The position numbers and the translations under genes were made by a program. Source: Nageia nagi (taxonomy: Eukaryota; Pinophyta). Taken from it: a stretch of DNA of 64,000 nt. The stretch's first letter is position 1, and each line of letters starts with the position of its first letter. The stretch is taken from positions 74,834,001-74,898,000 of the forward strand of contig JBITNC010000001.1 in NCBI GenBank assembly GCA_050084985.1, given 5' to 3'. Of the stretch, positions 36,123-48,810 are shown one piece after another. The notes beneath the pieces are model-generated. The model was not told the DNA's origin. It saw only the letters and a list, made by a program, of their open reading frames with translations, and made no database searches.

Positions 36123-37200
36123 TACATACTTTAAATTTTAGGGCTTTTTTTTAGGAGTTTTCACTTATAACCCTATTTGGTTTCATATGGATATGATGTT
36201 ATCCCATTAACAAATTTATTTTAGTTATCATCTTGGTTCCTTAGAAGAGAAATAGGAAGAAGTATAAGGGTATGTTTCCTGCTAGGGGAAGTCAAAGAAT
36301 AAACAATTTGAGTAGTAGTAAGTAAGATCATTATGATACAAAAAATTATTATGGAGAGAATGAAAGTAATAATGAAGGAAATAATCTAGCAAAGATAATA
36401 GTTACTAAGCAAACTCCAATAGTCAATAATGAGTAACAAGTATTCCTTTATGGTTCATAATAGTTTCAAATTAAGAATATTCCTATTTTAGAGAAGGATT
36501 TACAACTCTTCCAAGAACTCATGCATCATACACATATCCTTCCCTATCTTTTTATAGATCCTATTATTTCCTTGTATTGTTGTTCAATTTATTGATATGT
36601 GATTGTTAATGATTTCACACTGCCTTCCACTAGGTTATTGTTAGATATACCTACCATTATTTTTTTACCAAGGAATGTTTAGATAAGCATTTCTTCCACC
36701 TTAGAACCTTGATTTTACTAGTCCATCCCATCTATAATGGACTAATTTTAATCCTCCAAAGACCATTGATGATCCCTTTTTTATGACCATTGAGCCTATA
36801 GTTTCATATTTACCTCACAAATACCCTATACATTCCTAACTTAACATTAGAAATCCCATTTTTTATCCTAACCAAATTGACAAATGTCCTCAACAAGTCA
36901 TCAATGATCCTCTTTTGATTGATTTATTTTCCCCTCTTTCTATCATACAACTTGTGTCTATCCTTGAATATGTACATGAGTATGAACCTATCATTAGGCC
37001 ACATACTAAGATTATAGAACCTTAAAAGCCTTCTTTACTTGACAAGTAATGTGGATTTCATGAGAAAACCAACAAAGAAATTTTTTAGGATGAAAAACCC
37101 AACCAACCTAATCAAATAGAAAATAAATATTATGATTCAAATTGAGAAAATTAGAAGTATGAGACTAATCCCTTCTATGTTGTTTATACTAATGATTAAG
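36123..37200 (+). pseudogene. leader and gag-like remnant of a plus-strand LTR element
   Basis: From 36270 the frame reads MFPARGSQRINNLSSS, followed by an Asn- and Glu-rich stretch (YYGENESNNEGNN) and later, in another frame, SILEYVHEYEPIIRPHTKII. These look like the poorly conserved N-terminal gag of Ty3-type elements but carry no diagnostic motif. Stops are frequent. The LINE coding sequence begins soon after, so the LINE may have inserted here. The boundary is not resolved. Confidence 0.4.
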
Positions 37201-40200
37201 AGGAAACAAAATAGAGGTAGATATTATGACTCAACAATTACTAGAGAGATAGAGCTCACCAAAGGAAATCAGAGATAGAAAAAGCAATAGCCAAAGGAAC
37301 CCAATGAGTACTAGACGTGGTACAATATGGAAAGAACACTACCCCCAAGGGTAGTAAATGAAGATTCTCTCTTGGAATGTAAGGGACCTAAATGCCCTAG
37401 CAAGGCATAGATACTTGCAAACATTAAGGAGGGATCTTAAAGTGGATATGTTGTTAATCTAGAAAACCAAAGTTAAATTTAAACATAGTTATTATTCATG
37501 AGAAAGTATGAAAAGAGGTTGGCTTGGTAGTTCAACCCTGTAAGGGCTTATCTAGATGTTTGATGTGATTATGGAACATGAATAAATTGGAAGGTATATA
37601 AATCATAAGAAATGATAGATTCTATTAAAGGATATAGATATCAAGAAATAATGGATGCTTACTAATACTTATGCTCCAACAATAGAATCTGGGAGGAGAG
37701 CTTTATGGGAGGAAATAACTTCTTTTAGATCTACTCTCCTTGATATTCCATGGATTCCTATAGGGTATTTTAATTGTACCTTGAGGCCCTCAGATCAAAA
37801 AAGTGATAATGAGCTCTTTTCAAGGGATATAGGTGAATTCAATTCCTTCCTATTGCCAAATCATTTGATGGATGTGGACATGAAGAATGGTAAGTTCATT
37901 TGTAGTAATAGGAGGATAGGGGATTAATTAATCCAATATAGATTGGGCAAATTTTTCTTATCATAAGAGATAGTAGGCTTTTTTGGAGCTACCATGGTTA
38001 TTTTCTTCCTTAGAACTAGCTCTAATCACAATTTGATCATGTTGGACGTAGGAGAAAAGACAATGGTGTTTGGATTCCCATTTTATTTTGAGAAGATGTG
38101 GTAGTCTCATGAATCATTGGAATACCTTATACAATAGTGATGGGTGAATCCCTTCTTAGGTTTGAAACTTTCCTAATGTGTAAAGAAACTTAGATATTTA
38201 AAGGGGAAATCGAAAACTTGGAACAAGGAGGTGTTTGGAAATATCTTTACCTTCATGAGAATATGTTAAGGCTAGAAGAGAAAGTAGTAGTGGGGGGATA
38301 TATAGATCGCCTTAGGACATAAGAAAGTTTGGCTCTACTATTGGCATAGCCTTTTGGCAAAAGAGAAGAGCTATTGGAGACAAAAATCTAGAGTCACATG
38401 GTTTTTGGAAGGAGATGAAAATACTAATTTTTTTCATGTATTAGCCTCAAGAAAAAGAAATCATAGTAAAATTAGAGAGAATACTATGAATAATGGTACT
38501 AGTATGGATGATTAGTGGTAGATTAAAAATGAAGCAATGTTATTCTTCTCCACCTTGTTAGGATATAAGGATGAATGGGATAATGAGGCAACTAGTCAAC
38601 TTCTATAGAACATCCCAAAGCTAGCTTCCCAAGAGATGAATTTCTTCCTCTCTAGCCCCTTTACAAAGGAGGAAATTAAGAGGGTTATGTCTATTATGTG
38701 TGGGGATAAATTCCTAGGCTTGTATGGCTTTTTGCTTTCTTCTTTTAGGGGTTATGGAGCATTGTGGGTAGGGATGTGGTTTAAGCCCTTCAAGAAGCCT
38801 AAAATATGAAGATTATGGCAAGAGATGTCAACTCTACTTTTTTAACTTTGATTCCTAATATGGGAGATACCAAATCCTTTTGGTATTTCATATCAATAAT
38901 CTTATGTAATACCTTATATAAGATCCTATTAAAGACCATATAATAGATCATCATCAAAGAGCCTTTGTCAAAGAAAGATAGATTCTTAATGGCATAATTT
39001 TTATTCATGAGCTTATTCACTTAACAGTTAATTCTCATAAATAAGGTATGTTTTTAAAACTTGACATGAATAAGGCTTATGATAGGGTTTCTTAGAGATT
39101 TTTGCTTGAAATTTTGAAAAGCTTTGGCTTTGAGGAGGAATGTAGGGCTTTGGTCTAGGCATGTATCTCTTTAATCATGTTATCAGTGTTAGTGAATGGT
39201 TTTATAGCTAGCTATTTTCCAAGAAAAAGAGGATTGATACAAGGGGATCCCTTATCCCCCTATCTCTTCATTATTTTAGCAAAGACTTTATACAAAGCCT
39301 TTTTTAAATCATTAGCTAACAAGAGAGTTAAAGGTATTAAGGTAGCATCTTCACTCAAACCTATCATCTTCTAGCAATTTGTAGATGATGTTATAGTATC
39401 CTCTATATCCTCCTTTCCCCAAGCTCAAGAAATCAAGGAAATATTAGAGGACTATGAGAAGGAAGTAAGGAAAAAAGTGAACTTTGGTAAGAGCAAGATT
39501 TTTTTTATTAACACTTTAATGGAAGTTCAATTTGGTGTGGAAAGAATATTTGGATGTGGAGTATAATAATTTCCATCAACCTATTTGGGCATGCCTTTCT
39601 TTAAGGGTAGAATGAAGGAGGGATATTGGAACCTAGTGATCGATAAACTTTAAAGGAAATTAGCTACATGGAAAGGTGATTTGTTGAGCTAAGAAAGTAA
39701 ATATCATCTTCTCAAATCCTCTCTTCAAAGTATTCTAGTGTACTTTCTTTCAATTTTTAAAATCCTTGATTTAATTAGTAGAAAGAATGAGCACATTCAA
39801 AAAACTTTCTTATGGGGGAAATAGAGGAAAGAAAAATGATTGCTTTGGTAGACTAGGACACCTATTACAAAACCAAAACTAAAGGGGAATTAGGTATCAA
39901 AAGGATCAAGCACATGAATTAGGCCCTTATTATGAAATTGGGTTGGAAAGTAGCTCAAGAGGAGGATGTACCCTGGGTGAAAATATTAAAGACTAAATAC
40001 CTAAAAGACTTTGCCTTTTTGGACAATAATAGAATAGTATATGGATCCTACTTTTGGAATAGAATTCAAAAATCTAGGGAATGGTTAAGGAAGGAGATAA
40101 GATAGAGTATTGGGAATGGAGAACAAGTTTGCTTTTGGTATATATTCTTAGCTAATCTATAAACCCCTCTCCCTTATCCCTCAATTTGCTAAGCTACAAA

Positions 40201-41016
40201 GATACATTAAGCTCCACTTAGGACCATTGATAGCTAACTATTTGGAGTATAATGATGAAAGGAAACAACAAAATTATTTGTAGTGCAAAGTCCCAAGGGA
40301 TCTATATAGTCCTCTCTTTGAATTTACTCTTCTCTTGAAATCTTATACATTAGCAAATTGAAAACCCCATGATAACTTTGTCTAGCCAAAAGAACAAAAT
40401 GGGGGGTACTCAGTTAAAACAAGGTATGAAGCTCTAAGACCAAAAGGGTAAGTAGTGGAGTGGGCTAAGAGGGTTTAGAATAAAAGAATCATTCCCAAAT
40501 TTAACATGTTCTAATTGTTGGTAATACACTATAAAATTCTTACTATAAATAATCTAAGAAAAGAGGCTTTTCCTTCCAGAGTCATTAATAAGGGGATTCA
40601 AACCACTTATTTCTACATTATTCATTTGTGGTATACCTATGGGCTTTCTTGTTTAGCTCCTTCCATTATGAATGGGCATTACCAAGATCCATCTCCCACT
40701 TATGTAAATAATGGGATCCCCCCTTTAGGATCAATAGGTCTAAGGAGACATGGAAACTAAGCATTCCTCATTTGTTATGGGGCATATGGAAAGAGAGTAA
40801 TATTAGTGTTTTTAAAGATATTAAATCAAGTTGGTTGGAACTTTGGACTAGAGTTAGCAGTTTGACCATGGAAATTTTTTTTCCATATACATTGAATAAG
40901 AAATGGAACTTGCAAAATAATTCGTGATTCTTCAAGCTTAGGGAACCAAGAGGGGCTCATCCTGAAAAGTTGAATCCTAGAAGAGGATATGTATGGAAGC
41001 CACCCCTATTAGGAAC

Positions 41017-41328
41017 TTTCAAACTCAATTTCTATGGAGCATTGAAAGGGAATCTAGGATAAGCAGGCATTGGGGTTTATTTAGATATGCATATGGAGCT
41101 GTGGTTCTAACATATGTAGCAAATGTAGGAATTTAGATAAGTCATTTTGCTAAAGCAAAGGAAATTCATGAAGGGATATGCTTAGCATGTGAAAAGAATC
41201 TATTCCCATTAATAATAGAAGGTGAATCCAAAAATATAATAGACTTATTAAAAAGTAAGGGGAAAACAAGTTGGATGATTGAAACCATGGTGGAAGATAA
41301 TAGAAGGAGGATTGTAGACAAGAACATG

Positions 41329-41370
<42 letters not shown>

Positions 41371-41440
41371 TATCTATAGAGAAGTGAGCCAAGAGGCATA
41401 TGGATTAGCCAATATTGGCATTTAAAGTGGAAGGGATCAT
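41017..41440 (+). pseudogene. LINE C-terminal RNase H domain, mutated
   Basis: The opening FYGALKGNLG corresponds to FDGASKGNPG in plant LINE RNase H, so the first catalytic Asp is Tyr. Then a shift leads into KAKEIHEGICLACEKNLFPL, IIEGESKNIIDLLKSK (Asp of GDS replaced by Glu) and MVEDNRRRIVDKN. An (AT)n run interrupts the end. It could not be catalytic as it stands. Confidence 0.75.
41330..41368. repeat. (AT)n microsatellite inside LINE RNase H
   Basis: About 19 AT units replace or expand coding sequence after RRRIVDKNML. The minus-strand frames over it (IYIYIY runs) are by-products. Confidence 0.97.
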
Positions 41441-42428
41441 AGGTGGGAGGGCTTATTACCACTTGAGATCCAACATGTCCAAAAATTGATTTAAATGATG
41501 TTTGTAGTCAATTTCAATGCAGGTTTTATGTTGTACATACTGAATTGAAGATGGAAGGGGGGAAAATACATAGAGGAAGGCATAAGCAACCTATAGCATA
41601 TGAGATGGAGAACCTATGGAGGCAAGCCCAATGGGAAGGAAAAGTAAAAATGATAAAGCATTGGGAGTACCAAGCTAAGGACCTGATGGAGAGATAAAAT
41701 ATAAAAAATTAAGAAACTCTTCAAAAGATTCAAAATATTAGGGGCATAATTGTAAGAGACCTGCGTGTGTTATGAGGGATGCTCGTGAAAAGTCTTCATA
41801 ATATTATATACCATGTGGATAAGCTTCACCAATAGGAGGCTAAAGATTTGGAATTCTAACACTTTCTCATGAAAATTATTAGATTTTGTTGGCAGGTGTG
41901 GGAAAGATTAGGCATTGAGTAATCAATTATTAAATTAGGTTTATGTTATTTTTGTTGAGGCATATGTTATCATGTCTATATTCATTGAGTAGACCATTTT
42001 GGGACTATCTTTCCATAAGGTTATGCAGGAGAGTGAATGTAAGTATTGATAAGCTTGTCCAATAGTGGATATTTGTTGTATTTTCTATCTAATATTTTGT
42101 AATATGGTTAGTGGTTCCCTTCAAAAATCACCTCCAATATACTCACAAAATAATTACTAGAGATATTTCTAAATTGGACTAAAAGATATAAGATCATTAA
42201 AGATGTTAAAGTTCATAAAATGATTAAAAATTACCATATCAAGTAGCTACACTTTCACAACAAAAATTATGTTAGATGAAGAAAGGGAACTTGTTATAGA
42301 ACATGAACAACATATAAGAAGGTATTCAACATGAATTATGTTTTATGATGAATGGTTTGAAAATAATAAAATATTTCAAGTGATGAGAAATAGATTCATG
42401 TAAAAGAGATTATTGACAACAACTAAGA
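41441..42428. other. probable LINE 3' region, then unassigned DNA
   Basis: To about 42110 the composition stays like the LINE and no other element is recognisable; this may be its 3' untranslated part. No poly(A) tail or target duplication was found. From 42110 to 42428 I see nothing. Confidence 0.35.
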
Positions 42429-42813
42429 GCTATAAATAAACCTAATTATTATTATTTTGGTTATAATAGTTTTCCTAATTGAGTTATATTACCTTGGAGG
42501 TTGTTGTTTTTGCAATTGTTGATTTTACCATGGATGTTGATTTTGTTGTGTATTTTATTGCTCATAGTTGTTGGAGCTATAAATAACCCTAATTATTATT
42601 ATTTTGGTTATAATAGTTTTCATAATTAAGTTATCTTACCTTGGAGGTTATTGTTTTTGCAATTGTTGATTTTACTACAAGCAATAAAATCCACAACAAA
42701 ATCAACATCCATGGTAAAATCAAGAATTGCAAAAACAACAACCTCCAAGGTAAGATTACTCAATTATGAAAACTATTATAACCAAAATAATAATAATTAG
42801 GGTTATTTATAGC
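42429..42813. repeat. 133-bp inverted repeat with an extra partial direct copy
   Basis: The left arm 42429-42561 (GCTATAAATAAACC to TATTTTATTGC) pairs with the right arm 42681-42813 read in reverse; I count about 6 mismatches in 133 (about 95%). Between them, 42576-42674 is a partial direct copy of the left arm, 147 bp downstream of it. Outer ends are GCTATAAATAA and TTATTTATAGC. No clear target duplication is visible. A transcript would fold into a long hairpin. Confidence 0.92.
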
Positions 42814-43316
42814 ATATTTAATTTAATTAATTGAATAAAAAATAGTATTAAATGATGACATGAAAGATGATAATGACTTAATTGACCTTGACCTATGAAA
42901 TTAGATTTACAAAAGATACAAACCTGGATTTTACCTATCATGATGAATGAAGGCAATATCCAACCAAAAGAGGATGAACAATGAGCTTCTCTAAAGAATA
43001 GAGCCTAGGATCCAACCTAATCCCAATATTAGCACTAGGAACCCAATGGTTTCACCTAGTTACCTTTCCAAATTACCTAACCCTTTCACTTGATGTTATC
43101 ATCTCACCTTTGATGATCAAAATATCACTCACGAATAGATGAAAAGGATCACATGAATGCAGAGGTTAAAGTATAATAAAATCCAAAAATGATAGGTAAC
43201 ATTAAGAAATACCATTCAATAATGACATAAGTATATTACCAACTATCAAGGATTCTATATTATATCATGGCATGTCATATCTTTGAACATGCATACCCCC
43301 TCCACCTTTATAGGTA
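42814..43316. other. no gene seen
   Basis: A+T-rich DNA between the inverted repeat and the insertion site at 43317. By position it could be the 3' non-coding end of the Ty3 element whose integrase lies at 48811-51951. Confidence 0.35.
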
Positions 43317-43321
43317 ATAGG

Positions 43322-44053
43322 TGTAGACTCTAAATTATATAAAATATGTATATACATAATAAATAAATGACCTACAATATAAGAAATAAATATGTAAACT
43401 ATGTAGGATACAAAAAATATACATGAAAAGCATGCACTTGATATGAATTGTATGCATAACCCTCAAAAGTAAATATTAATGGATCTTCAAAGGATTGGGA
43501 CCAGATCAGAAATGAGCTTGTAATGGATCTTCGTATGCATGGATCAATAGCCTCTACCATTGAAATCTAAAATCCTCATTCCTCAATACATACATGGTTA
43601 ATAGCCTTGAAAAAGCATATCATTAATAACATTGAATATGATGAATTATGTAGTGCATAAAATATGGAAAGTTTTAGATCTCATAGTATAATAATTTCTC
43701 ATAATTGGTGGCATATAAAGACATTGTTGCTTGATGAAGATTATGAGAGATAAATACCTATCAAAGATCTTGTCATATCAAAGAGTTTTGACTTGTATAG
43801 GTAAACCTATTCCACTTCTATATATAGCTTACAAAGATATAGAGAGTAGTGTAGGCCAATCTCTAGAAATAATATAAAATTTTGTTGTATTCATGATAAA
43901 TCAAAATATTAACCATAGCATATGACATTGCATTGGTCCTAGCATATTATAATATCAACTTTATCTTGATATATTGTAATATTGTAATAATTCATTTAGG
44001 AAGTCTAAATATGATTTATTAAATAAATAATAAATTATTTTTAGGCATCTACA
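43322..44053 (-). repeat. 3' LTR of the non-autonomous element
   Basis: Plus-strand ends are TGTAGACTCTAAATT and TTAGGCATCTACA. On the minus strand a TATATATAG box lies near 43825. Left flank ATAGG. Confidence 0.85.
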
Positions 44054-44068
44054 TTTTTCCCCTCTTTG
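44054..44068 (-). other. polypurine tract
   Basis: The minus strand reads CAAAGAGGGGAAAAA just before the LTR start TGTAGATGCC. Confidence 0.8.
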
Positions 44069-46452
44069 TATGTGAAATGAAAAGCATTGAAATTGTATAA
44101 TCCAAATAAGTTTTGAGAAGAGAAGAAAATTTTCAAAAGTAAAATGGACTTCTCTTTTTCAATCAATATGCAAAGTATGATATGTATTCTACCCCTTTTT
44201 GATCTTATATTTCCCCTTGTTCTATCTTTTTTAGAGAATCAAGCCAAAAATTGGAATCCTTGTATGAGGAGAGTACCTTTATTTGGGTCCTACACTCCCA
44301 AATAATACCTGTTTGAGAACAATCTAACATAATACCTACATAGATCATATCCAATGAAATAATAATCAATTTAAAGAGAAAGGATTAAATAAATATAATA
44401 TCCATTGTGTTACTATGATCATTGAGATACATAGTTCTATTGAACCATGATTATCAAGCTGATGAGGTCCTTTCATGCCCCAAGCTTGGAATAACCTACA
44501 ATTTGTGAGAGGTTTTACTCATGGAGTGACCATGGCCTTAAAAACATTCGTTAGCATAACATTGAATATTTTCTCCATCATTGATACAATTCCATGTAAA
44601 TTCCATAAAAAAGTACCCAATATTCAAATATACATTGGCCTTACTTATTAACTTAGCATATTTGATCTCATTGAATCTATTGACCTTATTGATTTTCAAA
44701 GTAAAGGTACATCATTAACAATGTTATTTTCATAGAATTTTGTAACCATGCCATTTGCAATTTTGTTGAATATTCCTATTATAGTGGATATTTGTGAAAT
44801 AATGCTATTTTCAAATAGATATTCATGGATTTGTAGCATGCATAATTTGGAAGGAATTTATAAGAGACACACATTGTTAACAATGTGAACATAGTAATAT
44901 AAGGTTTGCAAACTTGATTCACATTCAATTACCAGAAAGTAATCATGTTTAGCATCATAAAAATCATGAAAGAACATTTTTGCATAACATAAAAAATTTT
45001 TCATAATCATTAATGTGACAAATGTTGACTGCATATTCCTTTGGTCTCTATATAAACCATAAAGCATAATATTATCCATTTTTAACTATTAAAACCTTGA
45101 TAGCATTACTTATATTTGAAATAGTCCATAATTTTATGTTAATCACATTTTTAATAGCACTAAAATGATAAAATTGAACATCTAAAAAAAGAGCACATTC
45201 AATTGGCATTAAGTAACTACAATTCAGATATTCAATATTCCAAAAAGCATGTGTCTATACAAAGCAATGTTGCTATATTATACTATATTTTTAGAGATAC
45301 AATGGTCTTGAATTTTCATATTTCATTAGTAAAATATGCATTCTATTTGAAATAACATTCATAAGAATAGCATATGAAATGCTCACTTTTCATACCAGAT
45401 ATTCAAAGAAATATTGGTCTTAAAATTTCAAATTTTATTAGTAAATCATGCTTTCATATTGAAAAAGAAATTATAAGAATAACATATGCAGTGTTCATTT
45501 TTCATACCAGATATTCAAAGAAATAGTGGTCTTAAGATTTTAGATTTCATTAGTAAAAAGTGTATTCTATTTGAAACAACAATCATAATAATAACATATA
45601 CAATGTTCACTTTTCATACAAGATATTCAAAGAAATAGTGATCTTAATTTATCAATTACAACAAATTTTGCAATGAATATCATTAAAAAATCTATGATGT
45701 TAACATCTTGAATATAGTTTTTATACATCATGAGCATTCTAATTTTTAAAGAAGTATCTAAACTAGTATTTTGTATGATAAACATGATCATAACATAATT
45801 TGATACCAATATCAAAATGTTTAAGATGATATACTTTACCTATACTTACTTGCATGCTCTAGGAATGGGCAATTTTGTACTTTACGATTCTAAATTATGA
45901 ATTTTTGCCTTTTGATTTTTGATATCTAATTTCTATCATACCCCTATATGAAACTAAAATTACATTCAACTAAAAATTATATTACCCCTAACTGAAATTG
46001 ATACTACCCTCAACTAAGACTATATCCACTTTTTTCTAATTTCTCTTGTTTATTTTTATTTTTTTGATATTTTTCATGAAATGCAACTAATATGGGATGT
46101 AGTAACTAGACACAAGACTACCTTATACATAATACATTTGATTAGCATGGAAAATTTGAAAATCTTTATGAGAGATAGATATGAGAAAAATATTTTATGA
46201 ACAAAGAAGACTTGATGAAATGATGTAGAAAGAAAAAAAGAAGAAGAAGAAGAAGCAATAGAACATGATAAAAAGATATGAAGATATGAAGATAGAATGG
46301 TTGAAAATTTGATAAAAGTTCCCATGGTAACCAAATGCATACAAAGAAATGAATTTTGATATGCAACCTATATGAAATGCATAATGAGAAACTATAATGA
46401 ACTAATGAGTGGTGGAAACACCATTAGAAATGCAATCTCTTTTGAGTCTCTC
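44069..46452 (-). other. non-coding body of the element
   Basis: No recognisable coding sequence; the short minus frames 44858-45079 and 45627-45815 look accidental. It holds a ~111-bp tandem array and an (AAG)n run at 46238-46255. Confidence 0.55.
45296..45650. repeat. tandem repeat of ~111 bp
   Basis: GATATTCAAAGAAAT recurs at 45399, 45510 and 45622 (periods 111 and 112), with a more diverged unit starting near 45296. Each is followed by GGTCTTAA-like sequence, ATTAGTAAA and ATAACATAT-like sequence. Confidence 0.8.
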
Positions 46453-47332
46453 TTATGTTTTATCATTGCAAGCATCAATTATTAATTTGATAATTCTATT
46501 AATTAAATCACTTTTTTCACCTAAAAACCTTTTGATATCATCTATAAAGCAATCAAGAATTTCCATTTTGATTTGATATTCTTTAGGGGACCAATATTTT
46601 TTCTTTTTGAATTATTGTAACTAAATCTCAATTGGATATAACTAAACTAAAACTTTACCTATGCTTTGCTTATCATATTTTTCATTTTCTACTTTTAGTG
46701 GGAAATCAAATTTTATGACATGGGTACTTTGTTTAGGTGTATCTATGACATGGGCATCCTATGGTTTCATGCTTTTTTGAGATATTACATTTTGCCAACA
46801 TTCTTTTTGCTTTACTTGTTGAGGTTGAGTTTGAATTTGAGGTTTAGGTTGTAGTTTAGGTTGAGGTTTAGGACTATATTGTGTTTTTTTATTTCATCTT
46901 CTTCAAATTTTTGCATGCAATATTTCCTTCTATATACATATTCTAATAATATATCTAGTCCTTTCCTTATAATGCATAATATTTTTCCTTTAAATAAATA
47001 TTAGTATAAATGCCTAATAACAAAGTAAGATTGGCTAACATATGCTCTTAAATTTTCTTGAGTTGATATTGAGATGACAAGTTTTCAAATGCAATATCAT
47101 TATCCATAACATCATTTATATATGGCTCAAAATCCATATTAGCAGTAAAATCATCATCATCACTATCAATTTCCTTAATAATATCATTGTTATTCTTTTG
47201 ATTTTCTATGATTAACATATTATTTTGCACATAATCATTATTTGTACTAGTTAAGCATGAATTTGATAAACTAATTTTATCATAAGATTGTTTACTATTG
47301 CTACTTTGCACAACATCCATATCATTAGGCAT
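46453..47332 (-). pseudogene. gag-like frame of the non-autonomous element
   Basis: It starts MPNDMDVVQSSNSKQSYDKI, then an acidic stretch (EIDSDDDDFTANMDFEPYIN) and AFENLSSQYQLKKI, all open to 47048. After a stop, the frame has a Pro/Gln repeat (QPKPQPKLQPKPQIQTQPQQ, about 46800-46860) and ends ...IDACNDKT near 46453. The N-terminal part is found again at 52366-51952 (MPKDIDVQSNN). It has the position of gag, but I see no zinc knuckle or capsid motif, so gag is inferred from its place after the leader. Confidence 0.5.
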
Positions 47333-47335
47333 TTT

Positions 47336-48057
47336 TGTTTAGGAGAAGGTGCAAATAAATAACTTATCATATTCAAATATTCAATTAAATGCAATATTTA
47401 TTATTTTCTACAAAATTTTAAGAAATATGATAAAATAAGCACTTTTACACCATGAAAGTTTAAAAACAATTTGTTAGCATGTATATCTATGATGTGGAAC
47501 AAGTTTTATGATGTTAAAACTTTCAAAATTCAAGAAAATAACCTTCAAAACTCAATTTTTATACAAAAATGTTTTATTTAAAAATATTTAGAGATATTGA
47601 TAAAAATGCATACAATAAGCCCATCTCAAAAAGTTGCCTACTATGATGACCTATGATTTTGATAAGTTTTTAACATGAAAAAAGTCACCAAATAGGTACA
47701 AAATATTTTCAAAATTTATGATTTTTCAATGTGACATTTTCTACAAAACTTTCTCCAAAATTAATCAAAGTATGCAAATCTAAACCTAGAAAAATTAGAA
47801 AAATTTTCCAATTATATTTATCTATGCTTTGGAAAAAAATTTCTAATACTAGACCCCACCAAATTGAGTAAAATGACCTCCAAAAAATTGGTATTTTCTA
47901 TAGTGACATTTTTCAAAAAAAAATTTCAAAGCAATAATATTTTCTAAATTTGGAGAAGATTAACTCAAATGAAAAGAAAACAAAACTAAGGGTTTCTAAT
48001 GAAAGATTACTCAGAAAAAGTGATGGCCTAAAATAAAAATTTTAGGGTTTATGGGAT
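47336..48057 (-). other. leader between primer site and gag-like frame
   Basis: Non-coding and homologous along its length to 52376-53125. Confidence 0.7.
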
Positions 48058-48076
48058 CATTCAGGGTTCACCAAAA
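48058..48076 (-). other. primer-binding site
   Basis: The minus strand after the LTR reads TTTTGGTGAACCCTGAATG. The copy at 53126-53144 reads TTTTGGTTAACCC. Confidence 0.65.
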
Positions 48077-48810
48077 TGTAGACTCCAAATTGAGTACAAT
48101 GTGAATATACATAATAAATAAAATGATCTACAATATAAGAAAAGCTAGATATATACATTATATTAGATATAACAAATCTACTTGAAAAGCATGCACCTCA
48201 TATGAAGTGTATGTGCAATCCTCAAAAGAAAATATCAATGGATCTTTGGAGGATTGGTATCAAATCAGAAGTGAGCTCATAATGAATCTTCGTATATATA
48301 AATCAACAACCTCTACCATTGAAATCTAAAACCCTCAATCCTTATACAAACATGGTTAACAACCTTAGATAAGCACACCATTAATAGCGTTGAATATGAT
48401 GAATTATAGAGTGCATAAAAGATTAAAAATTTAGAGCTTAGAGTATAATAATTTCTCATAAATGGTGTCATATAAAGATATTGTTGCTTGATAAATATTT
48501 TAAGAGATAACCACCTATCATAGATCTTGTCATATCAAAGAGTTTTGATCTATTGAGATCAAACTATTCCACTCAAATATATAGCTTGCAAAGATATTTA
48601 AAGAGGAATGAAGGTTGACCTCTAGCAATAATATAAAAATTATTTTATTCAAGATAAATTGAAATATGAACCATAGCATATGATATTGCATTGGCCCTAC
48701 CATATTGTAGTATCAAATTTATCTTGACATTTGTAATATTGCAATAAATCATTTAGGAAGTATAAATATGATTTATTAAATAAACATTAAATCATTTTTA
48801 GGCATCTACA
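48077..48810 (-). repeat. 5' LTR of the non-autonomous element
   Basis: Plus-strand ends are TGTAGACTCCAAATT and TTAGGCATCTACA; 734 bp. Right flank ATAGG matches the left flank of 43322. Confidence 0.88.

Larger units (their letters stand above)
37358..41440 (+). pseudogene. L1-type LINE ORF2 (endonuclease, RT, RNase H), broken
   Basis: This is the target-primed reverse transcription enzyme of non-LTR elements. It starts MKILSWNVRDLNALARHRYL, the usual opening of plant LINE endonucleases, with FNCTLRPSDQKSD at about 37770 (Asp before FN replaced by Tyr). The pre-RT region has SRVTWFLEGDENTNFFH. RT motif A is FLKLDMNKAYDRV (39051-39090), motif B RGLIQGDPLSPYLF (39228-39271) and motif C FVDD (39378-39389). 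A zinc-knuckle-like region follows (about 40480-40640), then RNase H from about 41017 (TFKLNFYGALKGN). Many stops and shifts make it inactive. A poly(A) end was not found. Confidence 0.85.
43322..48810 (-). mobile_element. complete non-autonomous LTR element
   Basis: 5489 bp with a 3' LTR (43322-44053), polypurine tract, non-coding body, gag-like frame, leader, primer-binding site and 5' LTR (48077-48810), all on the minus strand. The direct repeat ATAGG flanks it exactly (43317-43321 and 48811-48815), so it is one true insertion. No protease, RT or integrase is visible, so it would have needed enzymes from a partner. It sits in the integrase-side end of a Tat-like element. Confidence 0.85.

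Noticed and set aside
41150-41462. Minus-strand proteins with IYIYIY runs
   Set aside because: They are translations of the (AT)n run on the strand opposite the LINE RNase H.
46166-46366. Minus-strand hydrophobic frames near 46.1-46.4 kb as membrane proteins
   Set aside because: The Phe/Leu/Ser runs come from the (AAG)n run and A-rich DNA read in reverse.
46796-46880. Interstitial telomere-like repeat (CCTAAACCTCAACC on the minus strand)
   Set aside because: The units are irregular and in frame with the gag-like protein as a Pro/Gln repeat; they are not the CCCTAAA plant telomere heptamer.
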